A stretch of 64,000 nt of DNA from Adiantum capillus-veneris (GCA_014529385.2 CM043943.1:97794355-97858354), one strand, 5' to 3'. Shown: positions 11,660 through 26,405, counted from the stretch's first letter. Notes: a model not told the origin generated them from the sequence alone. Translations and numbers: made by a program.

Positions 11660-14600
11660 TCAGAGTATCTTTCTCCACTTGTGGTTCACATACACCATTG
11701 TCTCTCTCCACCTTCGTTGACTTTCACGAGCACCGGAGTTGTTGTATGCCATTGATCTTTTAACTTTTTGTTGTTGTAAATGTCTGATGGCTTGTGTTGT
11801 TGCTGAAGAGGCCAAGACTTCTTTTGCTTGCATTCGATGAATGATTCTACGATAGAACCATTCAAATAGTTCTCTCAAACTGTTAGCCTTGATTCGAGAG
11901 CCACCATGTCGTGTGTGCCTGAAATAAGCATTTCTCACCATGTAATGAGACTTTTCCATCCCTTGGGTATTCCATATTGCCGGGTTCCCATACTTTTGTA
12001 TAAAATATGGTAAATGATTGAAGATGATGTGCTGGATATGAAAACAGATTAGTTAGAATGTTTTACACTCACATAGTTGCACATAAAATAGAATCAAATA
12101 CACGATAATACCATGTAGTGAGTAATTTGGGTGTCTGTCCATGCTGTCTTGAATGATTTTTTGAGAAGGTAGAGATTCTCCTTGAACTTGTTCATATCAC
12201 CTTGTGACCAGTCATCTTTGTTGCACATCAAAAATAGGATGTCTATTGATCGCCAAACCTCAACCTTTGCGTTACGAGTAGTTGGTTCTTGGTCTTTGAC
12301 TGCAATATGTAGCTTTTACCAGCTCTGATACTCTACCTTGCTAACATAAGATGTGTTATATATTTTTCCATGTTTTGTTAGCTTCGGATCTCTTGTACCT
12401 TGGGGTTTAGATAAAAACCTCCGTGCCTTCACCCCACCAATGGATGGTTTGCATGGGACATTCTTCTCAGCAGTTGATCTCTTTTCATCCCGTTGGATTT
12501 TCACATTGCCACCATGAAGCCCCATATCCGACAGTACCAATTCTAAGCATTGCAGGGCTACTTGTCGCTCTGCTGAGTTATTAATCTTCCAAGCAAACCC
12601 GATATATAAGTAGACCAATTTCTCCACAATTCTACAAAGGGCATGCATTGTACAGATGTGGACATTCACAAGTGGTATTTTCAAAACCGGTCGAAAAGCA
12701 AGGTCCTCAATGTGACGTGTTGGAGCTTTTCTCCACCACTTTGGGTCCATGACCTTGTAGTCTCCATGCAGAACAAACACGGCGACTTTGCCATTGCACC
12801 CATTCCACAATTATACATGCATTTTAATGTTTTGAGGTCACCTACAAGATGCCACTGAACTTGAAAGTCTCCCCTTCCATCTAGACGTAGTACCTCTCCC
12901 TGGTTAGTCTGTCTATCAATCACCTCTGGAATATTAGTTCGATGGAACACCCAATAAAGAATATCATGATCTTCTTTATTTACCTGCAACACAAAATAAA
13001 TGAGACTTAAGTAGATGTGAACATTTGAGCTTACCTAAGAATCTCGCTTACCTCAAACGCACCAAGCCACCATATGTTAGATTTTGATTGAACACTAAAG
13101 TACAAAGGATCATCACTGGGACACTTTGAGAGGGCTCTATTCATTAAAGTAATCGTAACACGCTCTAGCTTTTTCTCTTTAACAAGCTCACACTCATCCA
13201 GTTTTAACACAAAATGTAATACCCCTTGTGACTCTTCAAATGTGATGTTGTAAAACTCCACCATTCTCTTCTGTAACATCTGCAGGTCCATAAAAATATT
13301 ATTGAACTCATCATATGCCATGTTTGCTCCATGGCCACTGTAAGTTGCTTTAATATGAAAGGGCTGTCCAAGATAGTCTCCCTGTGCCTCGTTAAGCTAA
13401 AGCCTCTCTTTCCAAACACTTGAGGCTGATGGTAAAAGTTTGGATTTTATACCCTTCTTAACAAAGACGGATGAGACAGATTGTTGTATAGCTGAATATC
13501 CTCTTTTGATTACACCAAGTGAATCAAGTGTGCCTTGTATCTCTTTTGCAGGCACTGAGTTCTCTGAAATAAAGCGGTCCACTACATTTCGTTGTAGGAC
13601 CTTAAACTTCTTGTCATGTACTATATCCATTAGGAAAAATTTGGACTCACAAAGGGGCCCTTTAAGGAGTTTGACTTTACCTCTCTCTACCAAAACGGGC
13701 GCATGGATAAATTTTTGCAAACAAACTCCAAAGTTGGCGGAGGTTTGACAGTTAGAATGTCCTATTCAACCTCTATCTACTGATATATAGCACGCCATGA
13801 GATTCCTATATTTTAGAAGATTCTTTTTTTGATTCACCTATGATGTGACAACTCTGTCGAAATCTAAGTGAATAAAAAAAAGAATCTTCTAAAATATGAG
13901 GAATCTCATGACGTGCTATATATCAGTAGATAGAGCTTGAAGAGGACATTCTAACTATCAAACCTCCGCTAACTTTGGAGTTTGTTTGCAAAATTTTATC
14001 CATGCGCCCGTTTTGGTAGAGAGAGGTAAAGTCAAACTCCTTAAAGGGCCCCTTTGTGAGTCCAAATTTTGCCTAATGTGCTGCCAGGCTTCTACCTATG
14101 AGTGGCTTCAATCTCTTTCCTATATTGGCTTTGGGGTCAATGTTTTCCTGTCAGGATAGATTGAATCTCTACATGAAGACAATGCATAAGTAAATAACAG
14201 AAAATTTGCTTCACTAACACTATTTAGGCACATGAAAACAATGCATAACAAGAAAAAACAAAAATATTACTTAACTAAGACAATGTAGCCAACCAAGAAG
14301 CATCACCTTAATGCACGGATTCTTTTCTTGAGACCTCCGGATGCAACCTGCAATGTTTCAAGATTGCGCACTTTCTTCTTTCAGATACGACCACCCAAGA
14401 TGGTGTCCTTCATTTGACAACTTTGTACCTTTCCTTTTAGTTCTTGTACCTCTGTTTTGTGTTGCAAAATGGTAACCTGATCTGTAGAATGTAAATGTGA
14501 AAGGCGAACAATCTCACATTGTTGAGCTTGGAGAATGCCCTTATAAGTTTCAGCTTCTCTTGTAAGAGATTTACAATAACCCAGAAGGCCCTTTTCTCCA

Positions 14601-14944
14601 TCACCAGCAAAGGTCAATAAGCTTGTAGGATTGACAAACGGTGGAGACGCATTAGTCATTGGATTCTTAGGGTATAGAGAGCCTCTCATCCAGATATCTA
14701 TGTGTTTAGCTCCCTTAGCTCTGAGTGTGTCTATGGAAGCGGGAGGTATATGTGTGTTTGTTTTACTACGCTTAATCAATGGTTGGTACTCATTGTCCAA
14801 ATCAATGTGAAGGTGATATTTGGCTCGTTTCTAGGTAACATTTGTGCCACTTGAGGAGTGCGCCATTAGCCAAATGTGCAGGTTTAATGGAAAGTGAATA
14901 GCAGTTGCGCCTTCGTCCCTCCATGTTAGCCTCATTCCCTCCAT
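11660..14944 (-). pseudogene. G5 putative DDE-like transposase, copy 1
   Basis: Inverted counterpart of 20431-23245. Starts MEGMRLTWRDEG at 14944, close to the right TIR. Coding pieces lie at 14381-14800 (coiled-coil N-terminal part), 13031-13720 and 12316-12992, and at 11660-11959 (C-terminal part). It is broken by a TAG at about 14834, the 451-bp palindromic insertion (13628-14078), frameshifts near 13390 and 12760, and a TAA at 12316 that copy 2 shares. It is convergent with G4; the 3' ends lie only about 63 bp apart. Confidence 0.75.
13628..14078. mobile_element. 451-bp palindromic (foldback-like) MITE with CATTAGG ends
   Basis: Nearly the whole element is two arms of about 200 bp, with a loop near 13830-13865. 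The ends are CATTAGGAAAAATTTGG and CCAAATTTTGCCTAATG. Copy 2 lacks it, giving a clean empty site (CTATATC joined directly to TGCTGCC, reading on the copy 1 plus strand) with no visible target duplication. The CATTAGG ends and a GGGGCCC block near them match the big transposon's termini, so it is probably mobilised by the same transposase type. Confidence 0.9.
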
Positions 14945-15126
14945 GTGGACTAGGTTCCTTCAATGCAGCTGAAAAGAAGATTATCCCTCAATCATTACGG
15001 ACGAATGTTCAGAAGAGTAAAGAATCTACTTAAAGTACACTTTTTGAACTTTTACCCTGAAAGACCCACCTCTATTATTTTCCATATTCTCTAGAGAGAG
15101 TGTGCGAAAAATACATTTTCTTAGAA

Positions 15127-15158
15127 GGCCCTCCAAATGACCTCCGACATTTCCTAAT

Positions 15159-15159
<1 letters not shown>
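15127..15159 (+). repeat. Right terminal inverted repeat, TIR transposon copy 1
   Basis: Reads GGCCCTCCAAATGACCTC, then a variable base region, then ATTTCCTAATG. It matches 20216-20248 (inverted) and 31857-31889. A 35-base poly-G run (15162-15196) begins two bases outside the terminus. Confidence 0.88.

Positions 15160-15161
<2 letters not shown>

Positions 15162-15196
<35 letters not shown>
15162..15196. repeat. Poly-G tract of 35 bases abutting the TIR end
   Basis: An uninterrupted run of G immediately after the copy 1 terminus (only GA between). The length may be inexact because such tracts are hard to sequence. Confidence 0.9.
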
Positions 15197-15197
<1 letters not shown>

Positions 15198-15322
15198 GCT
15201 TACTACACAAATATCCAAGGGGAGCTTGCAATAGCCGCAAAAAAATCCTTGCGTTAGCGCATTTGCCTCAAATAATCACCTGGAAAAAAATTTGCACATG
15301 CAGAGTGTTAGCAAGATCAAAT

Positions 15323-15418
<96 letters not shown>

Positions 15419-16044
15419 CCTCCCACCAGACACACACACACCATCGTTTCTCTTTGCACATGGAAAGAAACCTCAACTGAGGTGTGGATTTTTATAGCCG
15501 CACCATATTGCAACCCGACGTAATGCTGCCCGTAACTCGATTCTCCTTATTGCATGCAACCCAATGTAGCGCTCCGCAGCCCGATTCTCCTTGCTTGTAG
15601 CTTGATGCAACTCTATCCCACAACCCAATGCAAGTGCTCCACGTCACCCTCAACTCAAGATGTGCCAAGTTGATGCCATGCATGCTGTGTTGGGTGATGT
15701 TCGCTACGTAGTGGTGTTTCCATGTAAGCACTCGATCAGTTGCCAGGTAGAGGAAAAGGCAAACGATCATCTTGTGGTTGCAAGCATTTGCAACCACGTG
15801 GAGATGACCTCTGCCTTTTTAATATAGATATAAGATAATAAGGGTGGACTTGAATGATTTTTTTGTGGCCCCACTAAGTAACACCAATCATACACTCAAT
15901 ACTCTTTATTTTAAAAAATGTTTCTCCTATACATTATTGAGTCTCTCCATCAAACTACTGATAGTAACACCATCACGACAAGGAAGGAGGACCTATTAAT
16001 CATTTGATGCACTCATGTGCACCATAGGGACACCGTTGATGAAG

Positions 16045-16109
<65 letters not shown>

Positions 16110-16419
16110 ATCCACATATTTCCAGCAAGGGACATTTCCTACATACCTTTTTTTCTAGCTACTTTGTGGAATTTCAATTTCCACCTTTCCACTCAGCCTA
16201 GAGAGCAAGAACATTATTTTATATCATCCTAAGCCAAATCTTTGCTAGCATTGCTTTGATTATTGGATGAAATCCCCACCAAGTCTAAGATTTTGTATCA
16301 AATCCACTCATTATAACATATATGATAAGTAATTGGGGCCAAGGGCTTCCAGTTTGTACTTATCTTTTGATTAGATGTGATCCTTAGACCTATTTGACTC
16401 AATGGTTGTGAGAGTGCAA
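15197..16419. other. Intergenic spacer with microsatellites
   Basis: No gene recognised. It contains (CT)n at about 15325-15416 and 16048-16106. The segment 15500-15660 has imperfect internal repeats (GCAACCC...GATTCTCCTT twice). It separates copy 1 from the Copia-B 3' LTR. Confidence 0.5.
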
Positions 16420-16607
16420 TGTGCGTGTGCATGTTGGGAAGGGGGAGAAGCAAGATCATTCTATGTGGGCAGAGAATACAGTAGAAATCTCTATGTCCTT
16501 ATTCTTTGATATTAAAAGAATAGAGTAAGTAAGTGGTTAGTGAATTAGTGAATGGTCAAACATTGGACGTCCGGTTCGAGACAAGGTATGTCGTCTTTAT
16601 CCCAACA
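16420..16607 (-). repeat. Copia-B 3' LTR
   Basis: On the minus strand it starts TGTTGGGATAAAG, preceded by a purine-rich GGGAGAT, and ends GCACACGCACA. It resembles 42819-42990, which has an initiator-Met-type primer site next to it. The two are taken as the LTRs of one copia-like element split by Copia-A. Confidence 0.65.
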
Positions 16608-16721
16608 ATCTCCCATGTAAAGGTGAATGATTTGATAAGTGAGTCCTACTAGTTAAACTACTAGTATGTACAAGAAAATAGGTGAGAGAATCTCTCAACC
16701 TATGTCCATTGGTTTGCTCAC

Positions 16722-16726
16722 TCAAT
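16722..16726. repeat. Target-site duplication TCAAT, left side of Copia-A
   Basis: TCAAT directly precedes the left LTR at 16727. The identical TCAAT follows the right LTR at 40801-40805. Confidence 0.85.
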
Positions 16727-16927
16727 TAAAGGGTGGAGATTGCCTGTGCACACGTGTGTAGGAAGGGGGAAGGAGAAGAGGGAAGAAGCACACAATCTTG
16801 GGGAAACCGTGCACTCTAGAAGGTGAGAGGGTGAGAGCTTCTTTATTTTTGGTTTTATGTATATGCAATACAAAGGGAAGGTTAGGTTACTGTCACAAGG
16901 GTCGGCCACAATGGCCTTTACCCAACA
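16727..16927 (-). repeat. Copia-A 3' LTR
   Basis: Closely similar to 40562-40800; the length difference is largely an expanded (GA)n in the right copy. A purine-rich AAGTGAGAGAT precedes TGTTGGG on the minus strand at about 16928-16938 and fits a polypurine tract. Confidence 0.85.
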
Positions 16928-17286
16928 ATCTCTCACTTAAAGGGCAATGTGGCCGTAAGTGGTGACTAAAGCTAGTATATACAATCGTGAAGCACGATAG
17001 ATTTACCCTTGTCCAAATTTACTCAGCCTACACCTATTAACTCAATTTGCAATGTGCAAACCGCTCCATAGATAGACTCTTTGTAAGAGCATCTATTCTG
17101 TTGTCATCAGTGTGGATCGTGAAAACTCCAAGCACTTTTCCGTCAACGCATCTTGAATGAAATAATACCTCACCTCAATGTTGGAATCTATCGAATGTTT
17201 AGATCTCCCACTAAATGTTCCAACCATATAGCTTCCTTCATGGCTACAATATACTAATCCTTTGTAGTGGAAGAAGATGTACAATC

Positions 17287-17920
17287 TTATAGAGATGATC
17301 TCCAAGAAATGGCTCCTCTTCGAAATGGGAAAATGTAGCCATATGTAGATCTCATACTATCTTTACAACGTGCATAATCTGCATCCATGTAACCAACAAT
17401 GTATGCATCGCTACTACCAAAGCGTAAGCACTTTCTTGTTGTACCCTTCAAATATCTGAGGATGTGTTTCACTGCTATCCAATGTTGCTTGCTAGGATTA
17501 TCCATATATTGACTAGCCACTCCCACTGCAAATGCAATGTCTGGCCTCATAGCGGCTCTGGCCTCATAGCCGCTATCATAGCATACATAAGACTTCCTAT
17601 AGCCAAAGAGTCTGGAATACTTGCCATTTTTTCTCTCTCACCATCTGACTTGGGAGAATCTTCATTGCTAAGTTTCAAATATGACGGTAGTCGGGTACTC
17701 ATTGCAAGCTCCTCCCTATAATGCTACTCAAAACCTCCTCTATGGCTACTAGGCCAAGCACTGTACACAATGTAGTTATCTTGACCATTGGTGAGAAGAT
17801 TTTATCAAAATCAATTCCCTTTTGCAGCTTGAATCCCTTAACAAGCAATCTACCCTTGTACTTAGCCTGGATCATCATATGTAAACTTCTTCTTCTAAAC
17901 CCATTTGCAAGGTAAGGTGC
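17287..17920 (-). pseudogene. Copia-A reverse transcriptase/RNase H relic
   Basis: Minus-strand reading gives the typical copia RT C-terminal and RNase H segment: SLMYAMIAAMRPDIAFAVG, then HWIAVKHILRYLKGT and YIVGYMDADYARCKDS. Upstream pieces to about 17915 give more RT in other frames. The frame is broken several times. In intact copia elements this enzyme copies the RNA to DNA. Confidence 0.85.
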
Positions 17921-18118
17921 TTCTCTTCTGCCAATTCAACCAAGTCGCATATCTCATTGTTCACAATTGAGTTGACTCAAATTGCATGGCCTACTCCACT
18001 TGACCTTATCATCCATTTGCATGGCTTCTTGATAATAAGATGGCTCATCGGAGTCTGTCAACATAATGTAATCCAATCGTGGCTAAAACTACCCAAGAGG
18101 ATGTGAGGATCTAGTAGA

Positions 18119-18606
18119 TCATCTCAAAACTTGACTACTACTCTCTGGCCCATCAATTGGATTGTTGCTAGTGGATGGTACATTACTAGGCCTCTGAGTT
18201 GTCACAAATACTAAGTCAATGTCCTCAAATGTGACCTTTTTTAATTCAACCTCTTTAATAGATTTATTATGCATATTCGATTCATTGAAGATCACATGTG
18301 GGTTGTGCATTACTTTGTGTGATTGCGGGTGCCAGAGACGATGGCCCATCTCTCCATCTACACCATAACCAAGGAAAATGCACTTATGTGACTTTGGGTC
18401 TAGTTTTTTTTAAGCTCTTTGGGCACATGTGCATATGCATTGCATGCAAAGACATGTAAGTGATCGTAATGTGGCTTCTTGCCAAACCACAGCTCCTCTG
18501 GAATCTTGTAATCCAATGGTGCGCTAGGTGACCTGTTGATAATGTGTACCACTGTGAGTACTGCTTTTGCCCAAAAACCTTGAGTCAGGTTTCTCATAGA
18601 AATCAT
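18119..18606 (-). pseudogene. Copia-A integrase C-terminal part and integrase-RT linker
   Basis: GFWAKAVLTVVHIINRSPSA, EELWFGKKPHYDHLHVF and AYAHVPKELKK are diagnostic of the copia integrase region following the catalytic core. A linker with MGHRLWHPQSHKV and a Ser/Pro-rich part follows. It is interrupted by stops. Confidence 0.85.
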
Positions 18607-18972
18607 GGTTGTGACTTGCTCGATTCATCCTTTCTGCAATTCCATTTCAATTTTTTGTGTAAGGTGCAGTAAGTTGCCTCTTAATACCTCTCTTACTGCA
18701 AAAGTTCTCAAACTCCTTGGAGACATATTTTCCACCATTGTCAATCCTCAAGCATTTGATCTTCTTGCTATACTGATTCTCTACCAATGATAAGAATTTC
18801 TAGAAAGTAGAGAAGACCTGATCCTTATGTCATAAAGGACAAACCTACACCTTTCTAGTGGAATCGCCTATAAAACAATAGGACCGCAAACGCCACTATG
18901 GACAAGCTCTAGTGGCTACAAACACTTCTTATTCAGTGGCAATGAGGTCATCCTAGTTTTCTTACCATAGAT

Positions 18973-19212
18973 TCAATGTTCACAAATAGAAAAAATGATA
19001 AAACTCAGCACAAGCAAGTACCCAAAACAAGCTACTGTTTTCATTCCCTTTTGCCTCATATGGCCTAGCTGGCTATGCCACAACTCAGTAGATGACAACT
19101 TGCTGGCTACGAATATACAATCCTCTTTTACACATGAAACAAACATATAGAGAAAAGAGTTCCATGTTTTTGACCTCAAAGAATCACAATATTTCCCTTC
19201 TTGATTCACCAT
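18973..19212 (-). pseudogene. Copia-A gag-pre-integrase relic
   Basis: ELWHSQLGHMRQKGMKTV is the characteristic zinc-binding gag-pre-integrase motif of copia polyproteins. It lies between gag and the integrase pieces, in the expected order. Confidence 0.85.
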
Positions 19213-19614
19213 GACCCAGTCCCAAAGGTGGTCATGTAACCCAAGTCGTCGAGCTGACTAGCAAATATCAAACTTTTTGCTAACTTGGGAACATGTCTGA
19301 CATTTTTTACTATGAAGTCCGTGCCATTTTGCATTACTAGTTTGATGTCTTCAACACCATGTATCTCAAGATCATAGGCATCACAGAGATTGACTTTTCC
19401 ACTATTATGTGCATATGTAGAAAATCAATCTCTATGAGGTGTTACATGGAAACTGGCTCCAGAATCTATAACCCAATTTTGATCAAAGCTATAATCACGT
19501 GCAATAAGATCATATGGACTAAGATCTGCTGTAAAAATGAGAACATCTGAGGAACTATGGACCTTACGCACATCTACGATTTTGGGAGACTCCAGCACAT
19601 TGAGCTCCTTAATC

Positions 19615-20215
19615 TTAGCTTTGCCCTTGCTTTTTTCTTTTAGACTTATAATTTCTTTGAAAAAAATTCTTTTCTTTTTGCCATATGCGACAATCTTTCT
19701 TTAAATGTCCCTTTTTGTGGCAATGGTAGCACTCAACATTGCGCAACGAACCTCTAAATTTTCTATGAGAGTTCCCGCAATCCTTGCTTTTGACACGATA
19801 CTGAGTGCTACCTCTATGACTCTTGCCACTTGCAACATATGCATCACCTTGCTTTGCAAGTTCCATATACTTCATGTGTATCTCTTCACTAAGTAGACTA
19901 GAAACCACAACATCATAAACCAACTTGGCTTCAAGTGCAGAATTGCTAATTGTTGTGCAAAAGATATCCCATGAAGAAGGAAGAGAGCACAATAAGAAGA
20001 TAGACCGCACTTCTTCATCAACCCCGAGTCCATTAGATGTCAAGTGATTGAAAAGTACATTAAATTCATTCAAGTGCTCCAAAATTGTATAACCTCTTTC
20101 ACGTGAAGCTCAAAAATATTCTTCATCAAGTACACTTTGCTACTTTCACTTTTTCCCTCATAAATATTTTATAACTTATCCTATACGGATTCAGTGGTAG
20201 CTTCATTCACTATAG
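19615..20215 (-). pseudogene. Copia-A gag C-terminal part with zinc knuckle
   Basis: Contains the copia gag helical region (MEHLNEFNVLFNHL, LLCSLPSSWDIF) and a CCHC zinc knuckle (CYHCHKKGHLKKDC). It ends at the TIR transposon insertion at 20216; the N-terminal half of the same gag continues at 31890-32110. Stops are present near 20160-20185. Confidence 0.88.
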
Positions 20216-20248
20216 CATTAGGAAATTTCGGAGGTCATTTGGAGGGCC
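20216..20248. repeat. Terminal inverted repeat, copy 2, left side
   Basis: CATTAGGAAATTTCGGAGG, then TCATTTGGAGGGCC. Inverted match at 31857-31889 with one difference. Confidence 0.9.
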
Positions 20249-20430
20249 TTCTAAGAAAATGTATTTTTTGCACTCTCTCTCTAGAAAAAATGGCAAATAA
20301 AAGAGCTGGTTCTTTCATAGTAAAAGTTCAAAAAGTGTACTTTAAGTAGATTCCTTACTCTTCTGAACATTCGTTCGTAGTGATTGAGGGATAATCTTCT
20401 TTTCAACTGCATTGAAGGAACCTAGTCCAC

Positions 20431-23245
20431 ATGGAGGGAATGAGGCTAACATGGAGGGACGAAGGCGCAACTGCTATTCACTTTCCATTAAACCTGCACA
20501 TTTGGCTAATGGCGCACTCCTCAAGTGGCACAAATGTTACCCAGAAACGAGCCAAATATCACCTTCACATTGATTTGGACAATGAGTACCAACCATTGAT
20601 TAAGCGCAGTAAAACAAACACACATATACCTCCATCTTCCATAGACACGCTCAGAGCTCAGGGAGCTAAACACATAGATATCTAGACGAGAGGCTCTCTA
20701 TACCCTAAGAATCCAATGACTAATGCGTCTCCACCGTTTGTCAATCCTACAAGCTTATTGACCTTTGCTGGTGATGGAGAAAAGGGCCTTCTGGGTTATT
20801 GTAAATCTCTTACAAGAGAAGTTGAAACTTACAAGAGCATTCTCCAAGCTCAACAATGTGAGATTGTTCGCCTTTCACATTTACATTCTACAGATCAGGT
20901 TACCATTTTGCAACATAAAACAGAGGTACAAGAACTGAAAGGAAAGGTGCGAAGTTGTCAAATGAAGGACACTATCTTGGGTGGTCGTATCCGAAAGAAA
21001 AAATTGCGCAATCTTGAAACATTGCAGGTTGCATCAGGAGGTCTTAAGAAAAGAATCCGAACATTAAGGTGATGCTTCTTGGTTGGCTACATTGTCTTAG
21101 TTAAGTAATCTTTTTGTTTTTTCTTGTTATGCATTGTTTTCATGTGCCTAAATAGTGTTAGTGAAGCAAATTTTCTGTTATTTACTTATGCATTGTCTTC
21201 ATGTAGAGATTCAATCTATCCTGACAAGGAAAACATTGACCCCAAAGCCAATATAGGAACGAGATTGAAGCCACTTATAAGTAGAAGCCTGGCAGCAGAT
21301 ATAGTACATGAGAAGAAGTTTAAGGTCCTACAACGAAATGTAGTGGACCGCTTTATTTCAGAGAACTCAGTGCCTGCAAAAGAGATACAAGGCACACTTG
21401 ATTCACTTGGTGTAAGCAAAAGAGGATATTCGGCTATCCAAAAGTCTGTCTCATCCATCTTTGTTAGGAAGGGTATAAAATCCAAACTTCTACCATCAGT
21501 CTCAAGTGTTTGGAAAGAGAGGCTTCAGCTTAACGAGGCACAGGGAGACTATCTTGGACAGCCCTTTCATATTAAAGCAAACATGGCATATGATGAGTTC
21601 AATAATATTTTTATGGACTTGCGGATATTACAGAAGAGAATGGTGGAGTTTTACAACATCACATTTGAAGAGTCACGAGGGGTATTACATTTTGTGTTAA
21701 AACTGGATGAGTGTGAGCTTGTTAAAGAGAAAAAGCTAGAGCGTGTTACGATTACTTTAATGAATAGTGCCCTCTCAAAGTGTCCCAGTGATGATCCTTT
21801 GTACTTTAGTGTTCAATCAAAATCTAACATATGGTGGCTTGGTGCGTTTGAGGTAAGCGAGATTCTTAGGTAAGCTCAAATGTTCACATCTACTTAAGTC
21901 TCATTTATTTTGTGTTGCAGGTAAATAAAGAAGATCATGATATTCTTTATTGGGTGTTCCATCGAACTAATATTCCAGAGGTGATTGATAGACAGACTAA
22001 CCAGGGAGAGGTACTACGTCTAGATGGAAGGGGAGACTTTCAAGTTCAGTGGCATCTTGTAGGTGACCTCAAAACATTAAAATGCATGTATAATTGTGGA
22101 ATGGGTGCAATGGCAAAGTCGCCGTGTTTGTTCTGCATGGAGCCTACAAAGGTCATGGACCCAAAGTGGTGGAGAAAAGCTCCAACACGTCACATTGAGG
22201 ACCTTGCTTTTCGACCGGTTTTGAAAATACCACTTGTGAATGTCCACATCTGTACAATGCATGCCCTTTGTAGAATTGTGGAGAAATTGGTCTACTTATA
22301 TATCGGGTTTGCTTGGAAGATTAATAACTCAGCAGAGCGACAAGTAGCCCTGCAATGCTTAGAATTGGTACTGTCGGATATGGGGCTTCATGGTGGCAAT
22401 GTGAAAATCCAACGGGATGAAAAGAGATCAACTGCTGAGAAGAATGTCCCATGCAAACCATCCATTGGTGGGGTGAAGGCACGGAGGTTTTTATCTAAAC
22501 CCCAAGGTACAAGAGATCCGAAGCTAACAAAACATGGAAAAATATATAACACATCTTATGTTAGCAAGGTAGAGTATCAGAGCTGGTAAAAGCTACATAT
22601 TGCAGTCAAAGACCAAGAACCAACTACTCGTAACGCAAAGGCTGAGGTTTGGCGATCAATAGACATCCTATTTTTGATGTGCAACAAAGATGACTGGTCA
22701 CAAGGTGATATGAACAAGTTCAAGGAGAATCTCTACCTTCTCAAAAAATCATTCAAGACAGCATGGACAGACACCCAAATTACTCACTACATGGTATTAT
22801 CGTGTATTTGATTCTATTTTATGTGCAACTATGTGAGTGTAAAACATTCTAACTAATCTGTTTTCATATCCAGCACATCATCTTCAATCATTTACCATAT
22901 TTTATACAAAAGTATGGGAACCCGGCAATATGGAATACCCAAGGGATGGAAAAGTCTCATTACATGGCGAGAAATGCTTATTTCAGGCACACACGACATG
23001 GTGGCTCTCGAATCAAGGGTAACAGTTTGAGAGAACTATTTGAATGGTTCTATCGTAGAATCATTCATCGAATGCAGGCAAAATAAGTGTTGGCAAATTC
23101 AGCAATAGCACAAGCCATCAGACATTTACAACAACAAAAAGTTAAAAGATCAATGGCATACAACAACTCCGGAGCTCGTGAAAGTCAACGAAGGTGGAGA
23201 GAGACAATGGTGTATGTGAATCACAAGTGGAGAAAGATACTCTGA
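20431..23245 (+). pseudogene. G5 putative DDE-like transposase, copy 2
   Basis: Four exons join in phase: 20431-21068, 21207-21852, 21921-22793 and 22874-23245, about 842 aa. The N-terminal third is a charged coiled coil (LKGKVRSCQMKDTILGG). The rest resembles a DDE-type core. Candidate acidic residues are in VLKLDECELV, in WHLVGDLKTLKCM (followed by PCLFCM) and in NTQGMEKSHYM, with a HICTMHALC segment between the last two. The gene lies next to the terminus, as transposases often do. It has three in-frame stops, at about 20683, 22588 (shared with copy 1) and 23086. The superfamily is not identified; the role is inferred from position, motifs and conservation in both copies. Confidence 0.72.
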
Positions 23246-23308
23246 GTGGATGACATTGTACAAAATTTATGTAATACATGATCTTATACAATTGCTACTT
23301 GAAGTGTA

Positions 23309-25906
<2,598 letters not shown>

Positions 25907-26110
25907 TGCTTTTTGTGTGTCAAACTGACTCTGTCTCTCTCCCTCCCTCTCTCTCTCTCTGAGAGTAAGGAGTCCCTCTCTCTATCTCTCTCTCAATCTA
26001 TGTCTCTCCCTCTCTCTATCTCTCTCACAATCTGTTCTCTCTTTCTCTCTCTCTCTCTGTCTCTCTATCACTCTCTCTCTCTCTCTTTATCACTCTCTCT
26101 CTCTTTCTAT

Positions 26111-26184
<74 letters not shown>

Positions 26185-26362
26185 TTTTCTCTCTCTTTCT
26201 CTCTCTCAAAATCACACTTATAACGGATACACACGGCGGTGCCCCACGTGTCACTATAAATTAGAGTATAATTGCATGTTGTCACACGTGCGGTCATTAT
26301 TGAAACCGTATACTTTTGTACGTCATATATAGAGGTCAAGAGAGAGAAAAACCACACCTCGT

Positions 26363-26405
<43 letters not shown>

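Larger units (their letters stand above)
1763..15159 (+). mobile_element. Large TIR DNA transposon, copy 1 (left end missing)
   Basis: This segment is the inverted counterpart of 20216-31889 and has the same gene order: G1 forward, G2 reverse, G4 forward, G5 reverse. The right terminus at 15127-15159 reads GGCCCTCCAAATGACCTC then ends CCTAATG, matching both ends of copy 2. Homology starts on the left near 1763, inside a microsatellite, about 155 bp short of where copy 2 has its terminus, so the left TIR is lost or lies outside the window. Two younger insertions lie inside (8924-10261 and 13628-14078). The genes are decayed by stops, indels and these insertions. Confidence 0.88.
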
